In this document: positions 34,570-46,325 of the stretch, in pieces
Numbering within the stretch: the first letter of the stretch is position 1
How the letters are laid out: each line of letters begins with the position of its first letter
Assembly (NCBI GenBank): GCA_030674185.1
Contig: JAPXFY010000013.1
Coordinates: 51,035,567 to 51,099,566 of the forward strand
DNA: 64,000 nucleotides
DNA from: Monoplex corrugatus
Taxonomy: Eukaryota; Mollusca; Gastropoda; Littorinimorpha; Ranellidae
Reading direction: 5' to 3'
Notes under the pieces: generated by a model
Seen by the model: only the letters and a program-made list of their open reading frames with translations
Told to the model about the DNA's origin: nothing
The model's database searches: none
Made by a program: the position numbers and the translations under genes

Positions 34570-34925
34570 TTTTTTTCTTTGCTTTTGAAATAACCCAGCA
34601 ATCAAGAAGAAGGTGTCTGATGCTCAATGGCTCGTCACATGGTAAACATTATGGTGCTTCTTCATTTTTTAAAAGGTACAAATGAGTGTAGGATGTGTGA
34701 TCCATGCATAACCGACATAACACAGTCTCTTTCTTACGGTTCCCTGCAACAGATGGGAGAATTTCTTTCAGGTTAGGGCGGATGTGAGATAAAGCACTAT
34801 ATGGTGGACTCCTTAAAGAACCTCTTCTGAGACGTCCCTCCTGATGTAATTTTCCAGTTTCAAGAAGAGATCAATAGATTTCACCAGATATGATTTTACA
34901 TCTGGTTTTCTTTAATTGGATTTTA
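34570..34925 (-). mobile_element. LINE remnant downstream of RNase H, minus
   Basis: The minus strand reads DVKSYLVKSI, then AACCTGAAAGAAATTCTCCC, then AAAGAGACTGTGTTATG, then a CLPCDEPLSIRHLLLDCWV zinc-knuckle-like end. It is homologous to 17090-17350 and extends further 3', so the two together outline the tail of one RNase H-bearing LINE family. Confidence 0.8.
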
Positions 34926-34929
34926 GACT

Positions 34930-36520
34930 TGCAAGATTAATGGTGAGCATGGTTTTTAACCATTGTCTTTTATCTTAACCTGGTTGTCATTTTTGACGTG
35001 GTGTTAGCCTTGATATGGCTTATTATAGTCGGCTGGGGTATAAGCAATATGAACCTCCTTTTGAAGTAACCCAGGCTAGATTCCTAGATGGACAGGGGTT
35101 TTCTTCCCCTACATTAGACCCTGAATAGTGGCCTGGGTGTTAGTACTTTATGTTTTGTGCTGGCTTAAGGAGTCTTTCAGATAGCAGATGATAAATTGGT
35201 GGAGCATACATGGTATTGTCCTTAGAAATTTTCTTGAATAAATTCCAAACACTATTGTCCTTACAAGTTTTCTTGAATAAACTTCCAAACACCAAATGGA
35301 TGAGAGGGATCATGTTGTATTATTAACTCAATTGCATCAGATCACGTCGTAACATGTGATATCTACTCCAAGCGTTGAACACGAACCACATCATATGATG
35401 CACTAGATCGGAAAAAGTTCCTGTCAACAGATGGGCGAGTGTTGCACTGACAATTTATAGACAGTTGTAAATGTGCATCAACAAGACACTGGAAATGATG
35501 GCAACTAACACTTGAGCAAGCCCTGTAGAGAGTAAACTTAAAATGCTATTTGAATATTTCTCTTCTGTGTGTTTTGCCATTCAATAAAATAGTAGAGATT
35601 ATAGCTTTGGATATGAAAAAAATGTCAATAGTTTACAATAGTGTCATTCACCAAAACATTTTTTTTTCCAGTAATTGATGAAATTTGCAGCGAGATGCAA
35701 AAATGAAAATATCAATGGATTGCTCCCTATTTTGATAAGATAATAGATCAGGTAATGAACTTTCCAGCAAACTTAATTTGGTTATCCTAAGATACTTTAC
35801 TTTTTTAAAAACATTAAAGATTCATGCACTTGATGGTACTGTTACTGCCAAAAAGCTGTAGCTCCAAGGAGTTAATAAGATGAGGTGACAATCCATGGTC
35901 CCCTGTGCATCTTGTGCTATCACTATCAATATTCTGTATACAAGATCCACTCACGCAGGTAAAAAATACTTGCAGATCAAAAAAGCAAAGAGTCCAGATT
36001 CGCATAGTAAATTAGGTGTGACAATTAAAATGTTCAGAAAAGTCGAAACAAATGGGCAAACAAACAAAGGGAAATCATGTTGAATCCGTAAGTTAGGTAG
36101 GACCTCAAGACTTACCCCAGCACAAATGGTTTATGCACAGCTTTTATGGCACATACCGTGGTAGATTTACATCCTTCTACTTAGTTTTTTTATGATGGTG
36201 GAACATAGGAGCACTGCAAAGCCATCATGAGAAAACTGAATCTCCGCTGCTTGCATAACCAGGGAAGAGTCTTATCAAAAATAGGTTATAGATCCTTCCC
36301 AGCAGGAAAGCGTAAATGCTTAATTAACTATGAATGAGTGTGATGTGTGTTTGAGTGCAAGTGTGCATGTGTTTGCGCTTGTTACTGAGCAAGTAAAACA
36401 TTTCAGGAAAAGGCCTAAAGAAAAAAAAATAAGGCATTAGAAGATTAACACTGTGTGCCCACAAACGACAACAAAATGATCAGGCCATTCTAACGCTCTT
36501 TACACGCACACAAAAATCCA
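34930..36520. other. Intergenic, TIMM44 to C9orf85-like
   Basis: Between two convergent genes. A 2 x ~41-bp tandem duplication lies at about 35212-35295 (ATTGTCCTTA and TTTTCTTGAATAAA blocks). No gene recognised. Confidence 0.5.
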
Positions 36521-36559
36521 CATTTTGTCATTTGTCAAGGTCATTATGACCTTGAAGTT

Positions 36560-36860
36560 TCAACTGTGGAGTTCTGTCCTGGATTGAGACTACATGACTA
36601 AGGCTGTACCCTACTCCTCCTTTCATGATATATCCGTGTATAACCAGGCCTGAGGGAATCATACAACTGCAGTGTTGTTCAGGAAATTTGAACAACACCC
36701 TCAATGATGTATCCATGGAGTGGATGAAACTTGACTGTGTTGTCCCTCTTCTCCCAATGAGCCTAAAGCAAGTTCAACTGTGGGTGGAGCAGAAAAATCA
36801 CACAATGATTCTGACAGGACTGGTAGGATTTGAAGCTCAACTTTCTGGTTGTTAGTCCAT
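36560..36860 (+). repeat. Dispersed repeat, second copy of 19100-19380
   Basis: CAGGAAATTTGAACAACACC, AATGATGTATCCATGGAGTG and GATGAAACTTGACTG match the minus strand at 19200-19300. Beyond it, on minus at about 36827-36880, TGATTAGTGTGATGGAC and GCTTCAAATCC could be pol III A and B boxes. Confidence 0.6.
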
Positions 36861-36950
36861 CACACTAATCATTGCATCACAGGCATTGGTCACATTGTGA
36901 TGTTTGTTATGACTTAACAGTCATAATTCTTGATGCATGCACATGTCCGC

Positions 36951-36970
36951 GCACACACACACACACACAC

Positions 36971-37047
<77 letters not shown>
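36951..37047 (-). repeat. (CA)n microsatellite (TG on C9orf85 sense strand)
   Basis: CA on plus, TG on the sense strand of the minus-strand gene. It begins about 28 bases past that gene's AATAAA, so the transcript would have a GU-rich tract exactly where a downstream polyadenylation element is expected. Confidence 0.95.
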
Positions 37048-37048
<1 letters not shown>

Positions 37049-37074
37049 ATCTCCAGCATATGTGTAAGATTCTT

Positions 37075-37080
37075 TTTATT
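37075..37080 (-). terminator. Polyadenylation signal of C9orf85-like gene
   Basis: AATAAA on the minus strand, 66 bases past the stop codon and followed by a GU-rich microsatellite. Confidence 0.65.
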
Positions 37081-37146
37081 TACACTACTTACAGAACACT
37101 CATCCATCACAGATGATGACATAAAAAGCTAGCATAAATTATAGCA

Positions 37147-37358
37147 TTATTCAAATAAAGTATGAGCATCCACTTTCTCCTCATCTTCATCCTCTTCACT
37201 AGTACAGTCATCAGCGTCACCGTCTTTATCACAGTGTAGTCTTTCAATGCCATCAGCAGCAGTATCAGCATCCTTGATGCTGTCATCGCTTTCGTTTCCA
37301 TCCTCTCTGTTCAGACCTTCTGTCAGTTTACCTTGTGCTTTCAATCTGAACAGTGTCC
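37147..37358 (-). CDS. C9orf85: C9orf85 homologue, coding exon 4 with stop
   Basis: TLFRLKAQGKLTEGL, then Asp/Glu-rich sequence ending VDAHTLFE and TAA. Acceptor GATTTCAG. Confidence 0.88.
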
Positions 37359-39542
37359 CTGAAATCAGTGTATGAAGTTTGTTTGGAGATTGTTCCATAC
37401 GGATTCATCAAACTGAGACAATCATAAATCGTTCTTGAATAGCGCTATTCTGCACCAAACTCATCTAGATTCACTGCTCAGTACAAATAATCAAACTTCT
37501 TTAGTGGAGCACAGAGAGCTCAAGCTGTTAGACCACATTTTCATTATGTTGTTGCACAGTCTGCAGCTCTGGTAGGCGTACATGACAGGTGTTTCCATGT
37601 TTCCAGAAGCCAGACACTGACATTAAGTACAGGCTACTTATGTGCATATGCCTACTTGATAGTCTGAAAGTTAGACTTCTAAAATGTTTGATCTGGCCAG
37701 TCATGATTTATGGTTGCGAAGCCGGGACTGAGAAAAACTGATTGCAGAAGAATTGAGGCAGCAGAGATGTGGTTTTATCAGAGACTACTATGTGTCAAAT
37801 GGACAGACAGAAGAACTAATGAAAGCGTCCTGGAAGAACTTGATACACATCAACAAGAGAAGACTATAAATTATGATACACTGGCCATGAGTCAAGCAAC
37901 AAGAGCATGGACCTCATGGCAACCACCTTTCAAGGAAAAACAGTGGTAAAAGGAAGAAAGGTAGACCTCCAATCTCATACATCGAGAACATAACCAACAT
38001 CAGACGCCTAAATATTTAAGAAATTGTCCACTAAAGTCAAGACAGAGCAGCTGGAGGGAGATGGCGGCATCCAGATGTGCAGCGGCCAACACTGAACCCA
38101 GTGACACCGACAGGTGAGACCTGATATTCTGCATGCATATAGACATGACAAGGGTTTAAGCATTGGCAGGTCTGTACATGTAATGATGTATTGACCTAGG
38201 AAATCAGATACATCTGCACCCTTTACACACCAAATAGAGATCTCTTGGCAGATCAAACCAGGTAGCATCTAATTGCAAGTTTCCCCATTTGATTGCCCAT
38301 GGCATAAATGCACTCCACCCACATGTGCCAGCAGTAATGTAGTAGACTCCTCAAGCCTGTGCAAAATCTTATATGCTGGCACTGAAATGGGAACAGGGCC
38401 TATGAAACACTTACACCATCACAATGACTCAAGCATTCAGATGGGCATGATCAAACTAAATTTATCTGTCAGGTGAGACTGAACTTGAAACATGAGATCT
38501 TGAGTACAAGACTCTACAAAGCCAACCAGCCTAAACGAAAAAGACTACAGAAAATCAAAATAAACATGGCCTGTGATGACTGAGTCCATCACCTCTATAC
38601 TATCTGTACGGCACCAAGACCAACAGAGCTAAGGAGGCCACAAAACAAATCATTAGAACAACAGTCTAGCTGTACTAACAGAGATATGGTTAAATAGTAC
38701 CAATTACTGAAAAGTGAAAATGAAGCACATGTACAAATTACAGCAATCACTAAGTCTTTCAATATCCTCCTCAAAACTTTAGCAATGCCATCAGTCAAGT
38801 TATCACTTTACAACCAGAACGTAAACTTAAGGTAAAGGCTGCCCCCTTATTGATGTCATAGGGGAGTGAGGTGCTGATAGAGACCACAACATTTCTTGGG
38901 GACCAGCACTATGAGGGTGATGCCAATCTCTTATCCTAAATGTTTTACCTTCCCTAAACCATAACAAGGTCAGGCACTCATTCATAGCTGGGTGGACTGG
39001 AAATACTGAAAAAGTCTTCTTGCACCAGAACTCCATGGCTAGAGAATGGAATGAAGGAACTCTAACACACTGTCAGTGCATAGTTTTGCACAGGGTCAAG
39101 CAGTCTGCCAGATAATCACTGACAGCTCTGGGTGAAGTGTGTATGGAACTGTCTGACTGAGTGCAATAAATCACCCAATACACTACTAAAAAGTAAAACT
39201 GGAATAAAAATTTAAATCACGGTGATGATTTACAGGAAATATGGGAAACTCCCCCCCCCCCCCCCTCCCCCAAAAGAGACTCACTTAGCTTCATGTATAA
39301 CTACCATTTCTAAAACGTGCTATCCTAGCTAACTCAATTCTCTGTCTTGGCCAGAATATCAATCAGTAATGTCCCTGGGACTCAATTCTTGTATAGCCAA
39401 TCAGTGCTCTTCCACCTGAAAAATCTCTGTTCAATTTGCTTTGTTTCAAGATTCAAAACTGAAGTTTTGCATTTGTCCTTTATAAAATAGCGAGGAAATT
39501 TAGTCTGCAGGCATGTCCATGTCATATTATATCATATCACAC

Positions 39543-39610
<68 letters not shown>

Positions 39611-39633
39611 AACAAACACACACACACACATAT

Positions 39634-39719
<86 letters not shown>

Positions 39720-41134
39720 ACACTACACACATACTTACTTTGATATGGAAATTTTGTGTGCACACGCGTGTATACACAAAATTTCCATATGAAAGTAAGT
39801 AAATCAAAATCTTTGAGCACCCCCAGCCCCCACCCAGCCACACACACACTCGACCACACTTAGCTGATCAGCACACAAGATTATAGAAATGTAAAACCAT
39901 TGCACGATTCAAGTGCTTCCCCCAGCAGTCCCCCATTCCCATCTTTTAAACACAGATTTCTGTGGAGATGTACCATGCCTGCCAATATGAATCAATACAT
40001 GTGGAAAAGTTTTGCTTTTATGTTGTAATGCCAACACCTCAAATTTTCAGGGTGACAATCTGTCCCATATCACCCAACATGTATGTATGGAAAGTTAGGA
40101 CTCACAAGCATGCACACACATACGTATGCACATACACACATGCAATTCTCACACACATACATATAATACACACACACCACTCGGGACCAAAAAAGGACAA
40201 CTCACTTCGTTCTCTCTCAGGCAAGAATTTGATCTGCTGCTCCATTTCACTCTGTTCAGCTGCCTGTGCTCGCTCATCAGGGGCAAATCTATTTGGAAGA
40301 ATAATTAAATGCTTAAAACATAATAGGATAAATAAACAAATATAACACACACAAAAAAAACAACCAAAATACTGTCAAATCATTCAGTGATTGAGTGAAT
40401 GTCTATCTGCAAAATCTGATATGAAGCATAATAACTAATCATGCGTGCATGCAGTACACACACACACACACATACACACACACATACACACAATGTCACA
40501 ATACTTATTTTTCTAGTGCCCTTTATGCCAATGGCATGTAAGGCAGCAACACACACAGAATACATTCATGTATACACACACACACTGAAAACAGTATTCA
40601 TTACATCTTTGAGCGGACAACTTTCAGCCAGCCAGTTCATATGAATACAGACTCCACAAAAATTAAACAACAAATTCAGCAGAAGCAAACACATTATGGC
40701 TGATATTACAGAAACTTAAAAGACACACAGACATCCATGTATGTGTGAATGTTTTTCAGACAAACGAAAACTCACAACAGACAGTTTAGCTGCAATGTCA
40801 ATTACCAAATTATATGTCTTACAAGCGTGTTTCGTGATAACACAACTTGAATTTTTTTAAATCTACAAATCATATTTTTCTCGACAATCACATTATCACT
40901 TAAAAAAATACATGTCTTTCAATACTCACCATCAGAAAATGTTATTATCATTCTTACTACCAAACCACATGCTTCAATTCAATTCAACTAGCATTTATTG
41001 TCAAATTAACTAATGTTGCACTGACTAAAAGTACATGCACACACACACACAAACACACCAATACACACAAATACACACACAGTACACACACACACACACA
41101 CACTCACACTCATGTACACATAGACACACACACA

Positions 41135-41174
<40 letters not shown>

Positions 41175-41244
41175 ACACGCACGCACGCACGCACGCACGC
41201 ACACGCACGCACGACACCACCACGCACCACACACACACACAACA

Positions 41245-41278
<34 letters not shown>

Positions 41279-43571
41279 ACAAACACGCACACACGATCTT
41301 TTGATATTCACTCTGAGACAAGTGAATATCAGATCATGGTTTTGCATCATTTCAGAATCACTTTAGAAAAAAAAAAGTTTCTCCTCTAATTCTGACCTGA
41401 GACAATGTCCCATGTAGGCCTACTTCTGTTCAGCTTTTTTTTTAATTGTTCCTTATCCTCATTAGAAATTGAAGGTGGTGTCAGTCTTCTGTGTATATAA
41501 TTTACTATTTCAGAGACAGAGAGTGTGTGTACCTGTATACATGTGACTGTGTGTGTGTGTGCACATATGTGTGACATAGAGAGAGAGAAAGAAAGAGGGA
41601 GACAGAGAGAGAGACAGAGACAGAAAGAGAGAGACACAGAGAGAGACAGAGAGAGAGAGTGTGTGTGTGTGTGAGTGAGTGTGTGTATGAAAAAGTTTCA
41701 GTTTTTTTGTTTTGTTTTGTGAATACAGCCAAAAATGCAGGATGCTGGTGGATAGAAGAAGAGAGTAAACAGGTTAAGTGTTTTGCTATCATGACTAAAA
41801 ATGCAGGAAGTGTGTGGAGAGAGTCAAATAATTAACTGAATGTTTTGTAATACTCACTCAGAGACCACATCTTTTTTCTGGGCACACTTGGCACAAACCC
41901 CCAAGGATGAGGCACAAGGCTGACACACCGTGTAGTAAGCTTTCTTCACTGTCTTCTGGTGGCAACGGATGCTGCCAAAACAGCACACACCATTAATGTA
42001 ACACCCTTAGAGAGAGAGAAAGAGAGAGAGACAGAAAAATGCATACACCCTCTTTGTCCATTTAATTTTACATTAAAAAAAATACTAAACTGAGCAAAGA
42101 TTCCCACAATCTATATAATCCCTGTTTGCAGGAGATACTGAAACTCTAATTTCCTACCAAACAAACAAACAAACAAAAACAAACAAACAAACAAAAACAA
42201 CAACAACTAACTTGTAACAACACAAACTGTTTCTGACACTGACAAAAAAAAATGCCCTCTCTCTCTCTAAAATTTCTTTCTCCTGCTTTTGTAGTTTGCC
42301 AAGAATATTGTGTGGACAGCCATGAAGGAGACAACTTCAATACCTTAATTCAGCAAAAGTCTAATTTGGACAGAACAAAGGCACATATGGTATTTCTGTT
42401 AATGAAATAGTAAAACATTTCCTACAAAAATTTTGTTTTCTCTCTCCCTCTCTTTCTCTCACTGTGCAACAGTGTATGTCACCTATATGACAGTAAACAT
42501 GTGTTTATTTGTGTGAATCTGCTATGGAATGCATGTTCCATGATTACTGTTTGAGAAAGATGGTGTATGTGCATGCACATGCACATATGCCTCTGTGTGT
42601 GCAGCTCTATTTGTGTCTGCATATATGTAACAATTCTGGTACATCAACTTTCATGCTCTGTATCACAGTCTTTAAGTCAAAACCAAATGAACAACATTCT
42701 TTATAATTACCATTTGAAATGTTACAGTAATGTGGAAAAATACATGATACAGAGATCATGAGGTACAGATAGGATGAGCCAAACAGGTACTGAGGAAGGC
42801 CCTGATACAGATTACCTGGAGGTATACAAAGGGACAAAGCTCCTCTGAGGTCTCAATGAAAACCTAAAATGGTGTATAGAGCAAGAGAAAAGTCACAGAG
42901 TAACTTCACCCTAGACTCGCCAGTGCTTTCACTTTGGGCTCATTAGCTGTAAACTGGACAGATCAAATCCAATCCCACAGCTTTGTATAATTTGTGGGAT
43001 AATGCATGGATCATTTAGAATGTGACAATAAATGTAATTTGATAATCAACGGTATCAGTAGCAAGACAGTACAAACAATACTACATCACTCTGTGCTGAT
43101 ACCACACACAAGTGGTCATTAAAGCTGGTGATAGAAACAACTAAATCTCATGGGCCTTTGGTTTTATGTATCAGTGACAAGCACTGAAGCAGACGATGAT
43201 CACAGTCAGGGCTTCCACAGTTACAATGCTGCTGTCATGACCTCTCAACAGCAAACTTAGAACCCTCTGTACAACGCAGGTGTAACAATACTTAATAACA
43301 GTACACAGCTGTTACAACTGGCTATGTCTATTAATTTGGTGCTGTAAGAACTTCTGGCTTACCAAGTGGCAGGCTGAGTCAGAGGTTTGTACTTCTTGTA
43401 TTTGATTTTCCACTCAATCTTTTCTTTGCAGCGCTCACACAAACCATCCTGGCTGATGTTGAGTATGTTCTTGGTTCGCTGGCTGGTGTCATACTTGGTA
43501 TTTTTGAATGCTGTAGAATTTTTGTGTTTCTGTGCCCTGGTTCGCTGCACATTGCCCTTCTGTGAACTCAT
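37147..43571 (-). CDS. C9orf85: C9orf85 homologue (4 coding exons)
   Basis: A conserved eukaryotic protein of unknown function. Spliced CDS in gene order: 43571-43363, 41971-41858, 40288-40206, 37358-37147. It gives 205 residues with no frame break. The N-terminus MSSQKGNVQRTRAQKH is close to the human protein and basic. Four CxxC pairs (Cys45/48, 70/73, 86/89, 96/99) suggest a zinc-binding fold. Residues about 108-135 are a Gln/Glu-rich helix, and the C-terminus is highly acidic (SEEDEDEEK). Introns use GT/AG in phases 2, 2 and 1. The acidic tail is longer than I recall for the human protein. A 5' non-coding exon near 47.8 kb is likely. The molecular role is not known and none is claimed. 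Confidence 0.92.
37640..38120 (+). mobile_element. RTE-like LINE, C-terminal fragment
   Basis: VMIYGCEAGT, AAEMWFYQRLL and TDRRTNESVLEEL correspond to the YGCExW...AxEMWFxRRMLR...TNExVL block of other copies, then KGRPPISYIENI and DRAAWREMAAS. Strongly diverged with stops; a separate, older subfamily. Confidence 0.75.
38120..39520 (-). other. C9orf85 intron 3, unassigned part
   Basis: No gene. About 38275-38540 and 38830-39130 contain SINE-like blocks (CAGCACTATGAGGGTGATG, GGGGACCAGC) that I cannot assign. A C run lies at 39249-39270. Confidence 0.4.
39541..39724 (-). repeat. Compound (CA)n microsatellite
   Basis: CA with CAAA and TATAAA interruptions on plus, TG on the sense strand of the C9orf85-like gene. 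Confidence 0.95.
39732..39805. repeat. Strong hairpin next to microsatellite
   Basis: CTTACTTTGATATGGAAATT then TTGTGT opposes ACACAA then AATTTCCATATGAAAGTAAG around a loop of about 14 bases (GCACACGCGTGTAT). Arms about 26 bases, one or two mismatches. Confidence 0.9.
40206..40288 (-). CDS. C9orf85: C9orf85 homologue, coding exon 3
   Basis: FAPDERAQAAEQSEMEQQ then IKFLPERER, a helical charged segment. Acceptor CCAAATAG, donor GTGAGT. Less conserved; supported by frame and both splice sites. Confidence 0.85.
40457..40492 (-). repeat. (CA)n microsatellite
   Basis: Short CA tract with TA interruptions, TG on the gene's sense strand. Confidence 0.9.
41035..41295 (-). repeat. Compound CA/CG-rich microsatellite
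   Basis: CA tract with GCAC units (ACGCACGCACGC) and CACCAC parts in C9orf85 intron 2. Confidence 0.95.
41515..41695 (+). repeat. GA-rich and TG low-complexity tract
   Basis: GAGAGA, GACAGAGA and a TG run in C9orf85 intron 2. Low complexity only. Confidence 0.85.
41735..41840. mobile_element. Partial palindromic TTAA element (one long arm)
   Basis: AATGCAGGATGCTGGTGG, AGGTTAAGTGTTTTGCTATC, ATGACTAAAAATGCAGGA and GTCAAATAATTAA follow the order of the long outer arm with a degenerate inner half. About 20 bases from coding exon 2. Confidence 0.5.
41858..41971 (-). CDS. C9orf85: C9orf85 homologue, coding exon 2
   Basis: Residues 70-107: CIRCHQKTVKKAYYTVCQPC then CAKCAQKKDVV. Completes Cys70 across the splice and carries three CxxC pairs. 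Acceptor TTGGCAG, donor GTGAGT. Confidence 0.94.
   Translation of the reverse strand, partial: HPLPPEDSEESLLHGVSALCLILGGLCQVCPEKRCGL
42000..43362 (-). other. C9orf85 intron 1 (coding), unassigned
   Basis: No gene or recognised transposon; only short AAAC repeats near 42160-42200 and brief CT runs. Confidence 0.5.
43363..43571 (-). CDS. C9orf85: C9orf85 homologue, coding exon 1
   Basis: Residues 1-69 plus two bases, including the first CxxC (GLCERCKEKIEW) and KYKKYKPL. Acceptor just before the ATG is ACTGTACAG; donor GTAAGC. The Met is the first after the acceptor. Confidence 0.94.
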
Positions 43572-44220
43572 GCTGGCTTCTGTACAGTGAAAAGGAAAAT
43601 CACAGATGAAAACATTACTAAAAATTACTCATAAGAATCTGTTATGGAAAAACATCCCACAATGGCCTAAGAAAACAATAACAACAATATTGAAGTTCAT
43701 ACTTCCTAAACACTCAGCACTTCACAGAAAATGTTATCCATAAAAAACGTAAAAGTCACTAATAGTTTCTGTTTCAGTTTCTCAGGACAGTATCTCAATA
43801 CTCAGAATGAATTCATATATGCACTGATGCTGAAGAGCCAGATGACAGAGAAGATCCAAAACGAACATGGTATTTATAAGCCATAAGCCTGAACATAAGC
43901 CCTATGCACTGGCAAGGTCTTAAGGTCCTGCCTAGCATATGGGCTTTATGTCTATCTTTGTATCAAACTGTCAATGAAACAACTTCAGCTATACTCAGTA
44001 TACTGTAGGTGACTGTATTGTAGACTTATCTTCATCTGCAGAGTATAAATATATCCTGTGGAAAAGGATGAAAACACTCAATACATCCTATAACGCAGTA
44101 AGAACTGATGGCACTAACATCCTTGTGAGCTGATTGTATTATTTGGTAAAGACATGTACTCAAGATCACAAATCTCAGTCACAACCCCAATATTAGAGAC
44201 TGGCCTGTCCACTGTCCATC

Positions 44221-44624
44221 TTAACCCTTTGACTCCCACACTCTGTCCACCAGCATCCAGCATTGTTATCCATGCTAACTGAGCAAAATTTAATCCTTTG
44301 ATTCCCTCATTCTGGTGGATAGGGTGATGGAGTCTGTTACACGGCTGCATTTTCCCAGCCATTCTGCCACCCTTTAGTTGCGAGCCGGCGTCGCCTGCGT
44401 GTACTATTTTTAGCCAGGCAGGGTCGACCAAAGTCCGTCAGTGTAGCACGTCTTTGTGCTCCTGCACTAGTGATAAAGGGACGGGTGAAAAGGGTGTGGG
44501 GAGTGGAAGGGAAGGGGCGCGCTATTAATAGCCGGCAGAAAGTGGCCAACTAAAGTATCTCGGATTTGTGCGCCATGGTTAAGGTTTTGCAGTTGATGGA
44601 TAAGGTGTGGTAGTCAAAAGGTTA
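44221..44624. mobile_element. Nested palindromic TTAA element, copy 3, interrupted
   Basis: Long outer arm from TTAACCCTTTGACTCCCAC at 44221, an inner palindrome with shortened centre (about 44292-44335), then a foreign GC-rich insert (44336-44577), then the short outer arm to about 44624. Orientation is long-left as in copy 1. Confidence 0.8.
44336..44577. mobile_element. Unidentified GC-rich insertion in palindromic element
   Basis: About 240 bases with base composition unlike its surroundings (GCCGGCGTCGCCTGCGTG, GGGGCGCGC) replace the inner palindrome's right edge. No ORF, no obvious inverted ends, and no repeat elsewhere in the window. Could be a SINE or captured sequence. Confidence 0.6.
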
Positions 44625-44629
44625 CTGTT

Positions 44630-44830
44630 TTTATCATTCTGGTGGAATCAGCTTAGTGTTTTACAGGCTCTCGCCCCTTCTCCCTACTTCAAGACCTTGC
44701 CAGTGCACAGGGTAATGCGCAAGCTCAGGAAGTCTGCTAGATTAATAAGACAGTTGCTGGTAGATTTGTTGGAGCACATATGGAATTATCTGAACGCAAT
44801 GAATCTGCAGAGCTTGAACAAATTCCAAAC
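44630..44830 (-). repeat. Dispersed SINE-like repeat, reversed copy
   Basis: CCTACTTCAAGACCTTGCCA then GTGCACAGG is the reverse complement of the 7545/55860 family core; TCATTCTGGTGGAATCAGCT matches its flank. Confidence 0.6.
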
Positions 44831-45479
44831 TCCTATACACCATATCAAACAAACCCACAGTGAATGCAGGCTGTGCACTGTGTTGTCTGGGGGTGAGTTT
44901 CAATGATCATGCGGTGTCAACAATAAACTGATCATATGTGTACAATACAAGTACATACTTCTGCAGGTATGAATGCAAGCATTATGATTAAATACACTAA
45001 CACACAGATATATACACATAAGTATTCACAAGCACACATACAGACTCACACACAAACACAACCAGGCACAGATATGCATGCACACACACAGAGGCACAAA
45101 CATAATGGTACCATGTCCCCTTGGATATAAACTTTTTTTTAACCCTTTCACCACCTTTGGCAACTCACATCTCCACTTTTGTCAACTGAAGTCAACCATA
45201 AGGGTTCACAACTGTATGCAACTCCAGACAACAGGCTGTCAGATAACTGTGGGCTACAGTAATGCAACTTTTCATACAGAGCTCTGTTCTGCACGAGGCA
45301 TGATGGAGACTGATAGTGAGGTCCCAAAGTTACATTATTAAAGGACAATATAAGTGTAGGTACCCTCAATCCATCCAGTTTAAAATACTGAAAGACACGG
45401 GGTCCAGGGGCTGCCAGGCCCCTGACGGGATGATGAAACAGTGACCCATTTAGTAGGTCAGGGACTAGGGAGGCAATGC

Positions 45480-45496
45480 CCCCCCCCCCCCCCCCT
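45480..45496 (+). repeat. Poly(C) tract
   Basis: Run of C within unassigned intron sequence (44830-45990 has no recognised gene). Confidence 0.85.
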
Positions 45497-45996
45497 TGAA
45501 ACTCAAAGAAAACAGCAGTTTTAAAAACAAATTGAAAGACTTTCATTGAACATAAAGTAGAAAACTTATGCACGCAACGAATGTACATAATATATGATAA
45601 ACACAAAAATCAACAGATCACTTTTTCATATCATTTTTGTTGCAAACTAGTTAGACTCAATAATTCAGGACAGTTTAGAGCTCTTTCTTTCACGAAGTCT
45701 GAAGTGACTCTTCTTTGTTTTTATGGTTGTTGTTGTCAGATTTTCAAAAAATGGCACCATCGGCATTTCAGCCTTTCAAAACCATCTGCCAGCAGAGTTG
45801 CACCTACGTTATCACAAAGAAAACACAGTGCCAAAAAGAAAAAGAAATAGAGGCCTATGTTTGAATTATTGTCTTTCTTTGGGGAAAAATGAAACTTTAG
45901 TTTGAAATCCAAAACAAGTGTGACTGCCCGTGTTCAAGCAAACAGGAACCAGAAAAAAACATGGAAAAAGAATAAGAACGCGTTTGGGTGGTAGGT

Positions 45997-46122
45997 TTAA
46001 CCCTTTGACTCCTGTACCCAATCAACAAACTGCAATTTAAACTTAACCCTTTGAATCCCTCACCCTCTGCACCAGCCTCCTGCAGGAAACTGGTGCATAG
46101 GGTGAGGTGTTCAAAGGGTTAA
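45997..46122. mobile_element. Palindromic TTAA element, copy 4, one outer arm
   Basis: Short outer arm from TTAA at 45997, inner palindrome from TTAA at 46043 to TTAA at 46119, centred on CTGCAG, with CACCAGCCTCC opposing GGAAACTGGTG. The long outer arm is missing here; a matching outer-arm fragment lies at 46262-46325. Confidence 0.82.
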
Positions 46123-46261
46123 AAGGGGATTTGGAATACCCCTCTTCTCTCCCCATTTCATTTAACCTGTTCAGTAGCTTCACTACCTATTTGTATCACT
46201 GTGGCTGTGCAAAATTCACTACACAGATCACAGAACTGACCTTAACAGCTTTAATGCAGTG

Positions 46262-46325
46262 CCTTAACCATTTGAGCTGACTCCCACAACTGTCCACCGG
46301 ATCCCTGCATTGTCAACCATGCTCA
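46262..46325. mobile_element. Outer-arm fragment of palindromic element
   Basis: TGACTCCCACAACTGTCCAC, ATCCCTGCATTGTCAACCAT then GCT is the long outer arm, cut off where the RTE-like LINE fragment begins. Confidence 0.65.
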
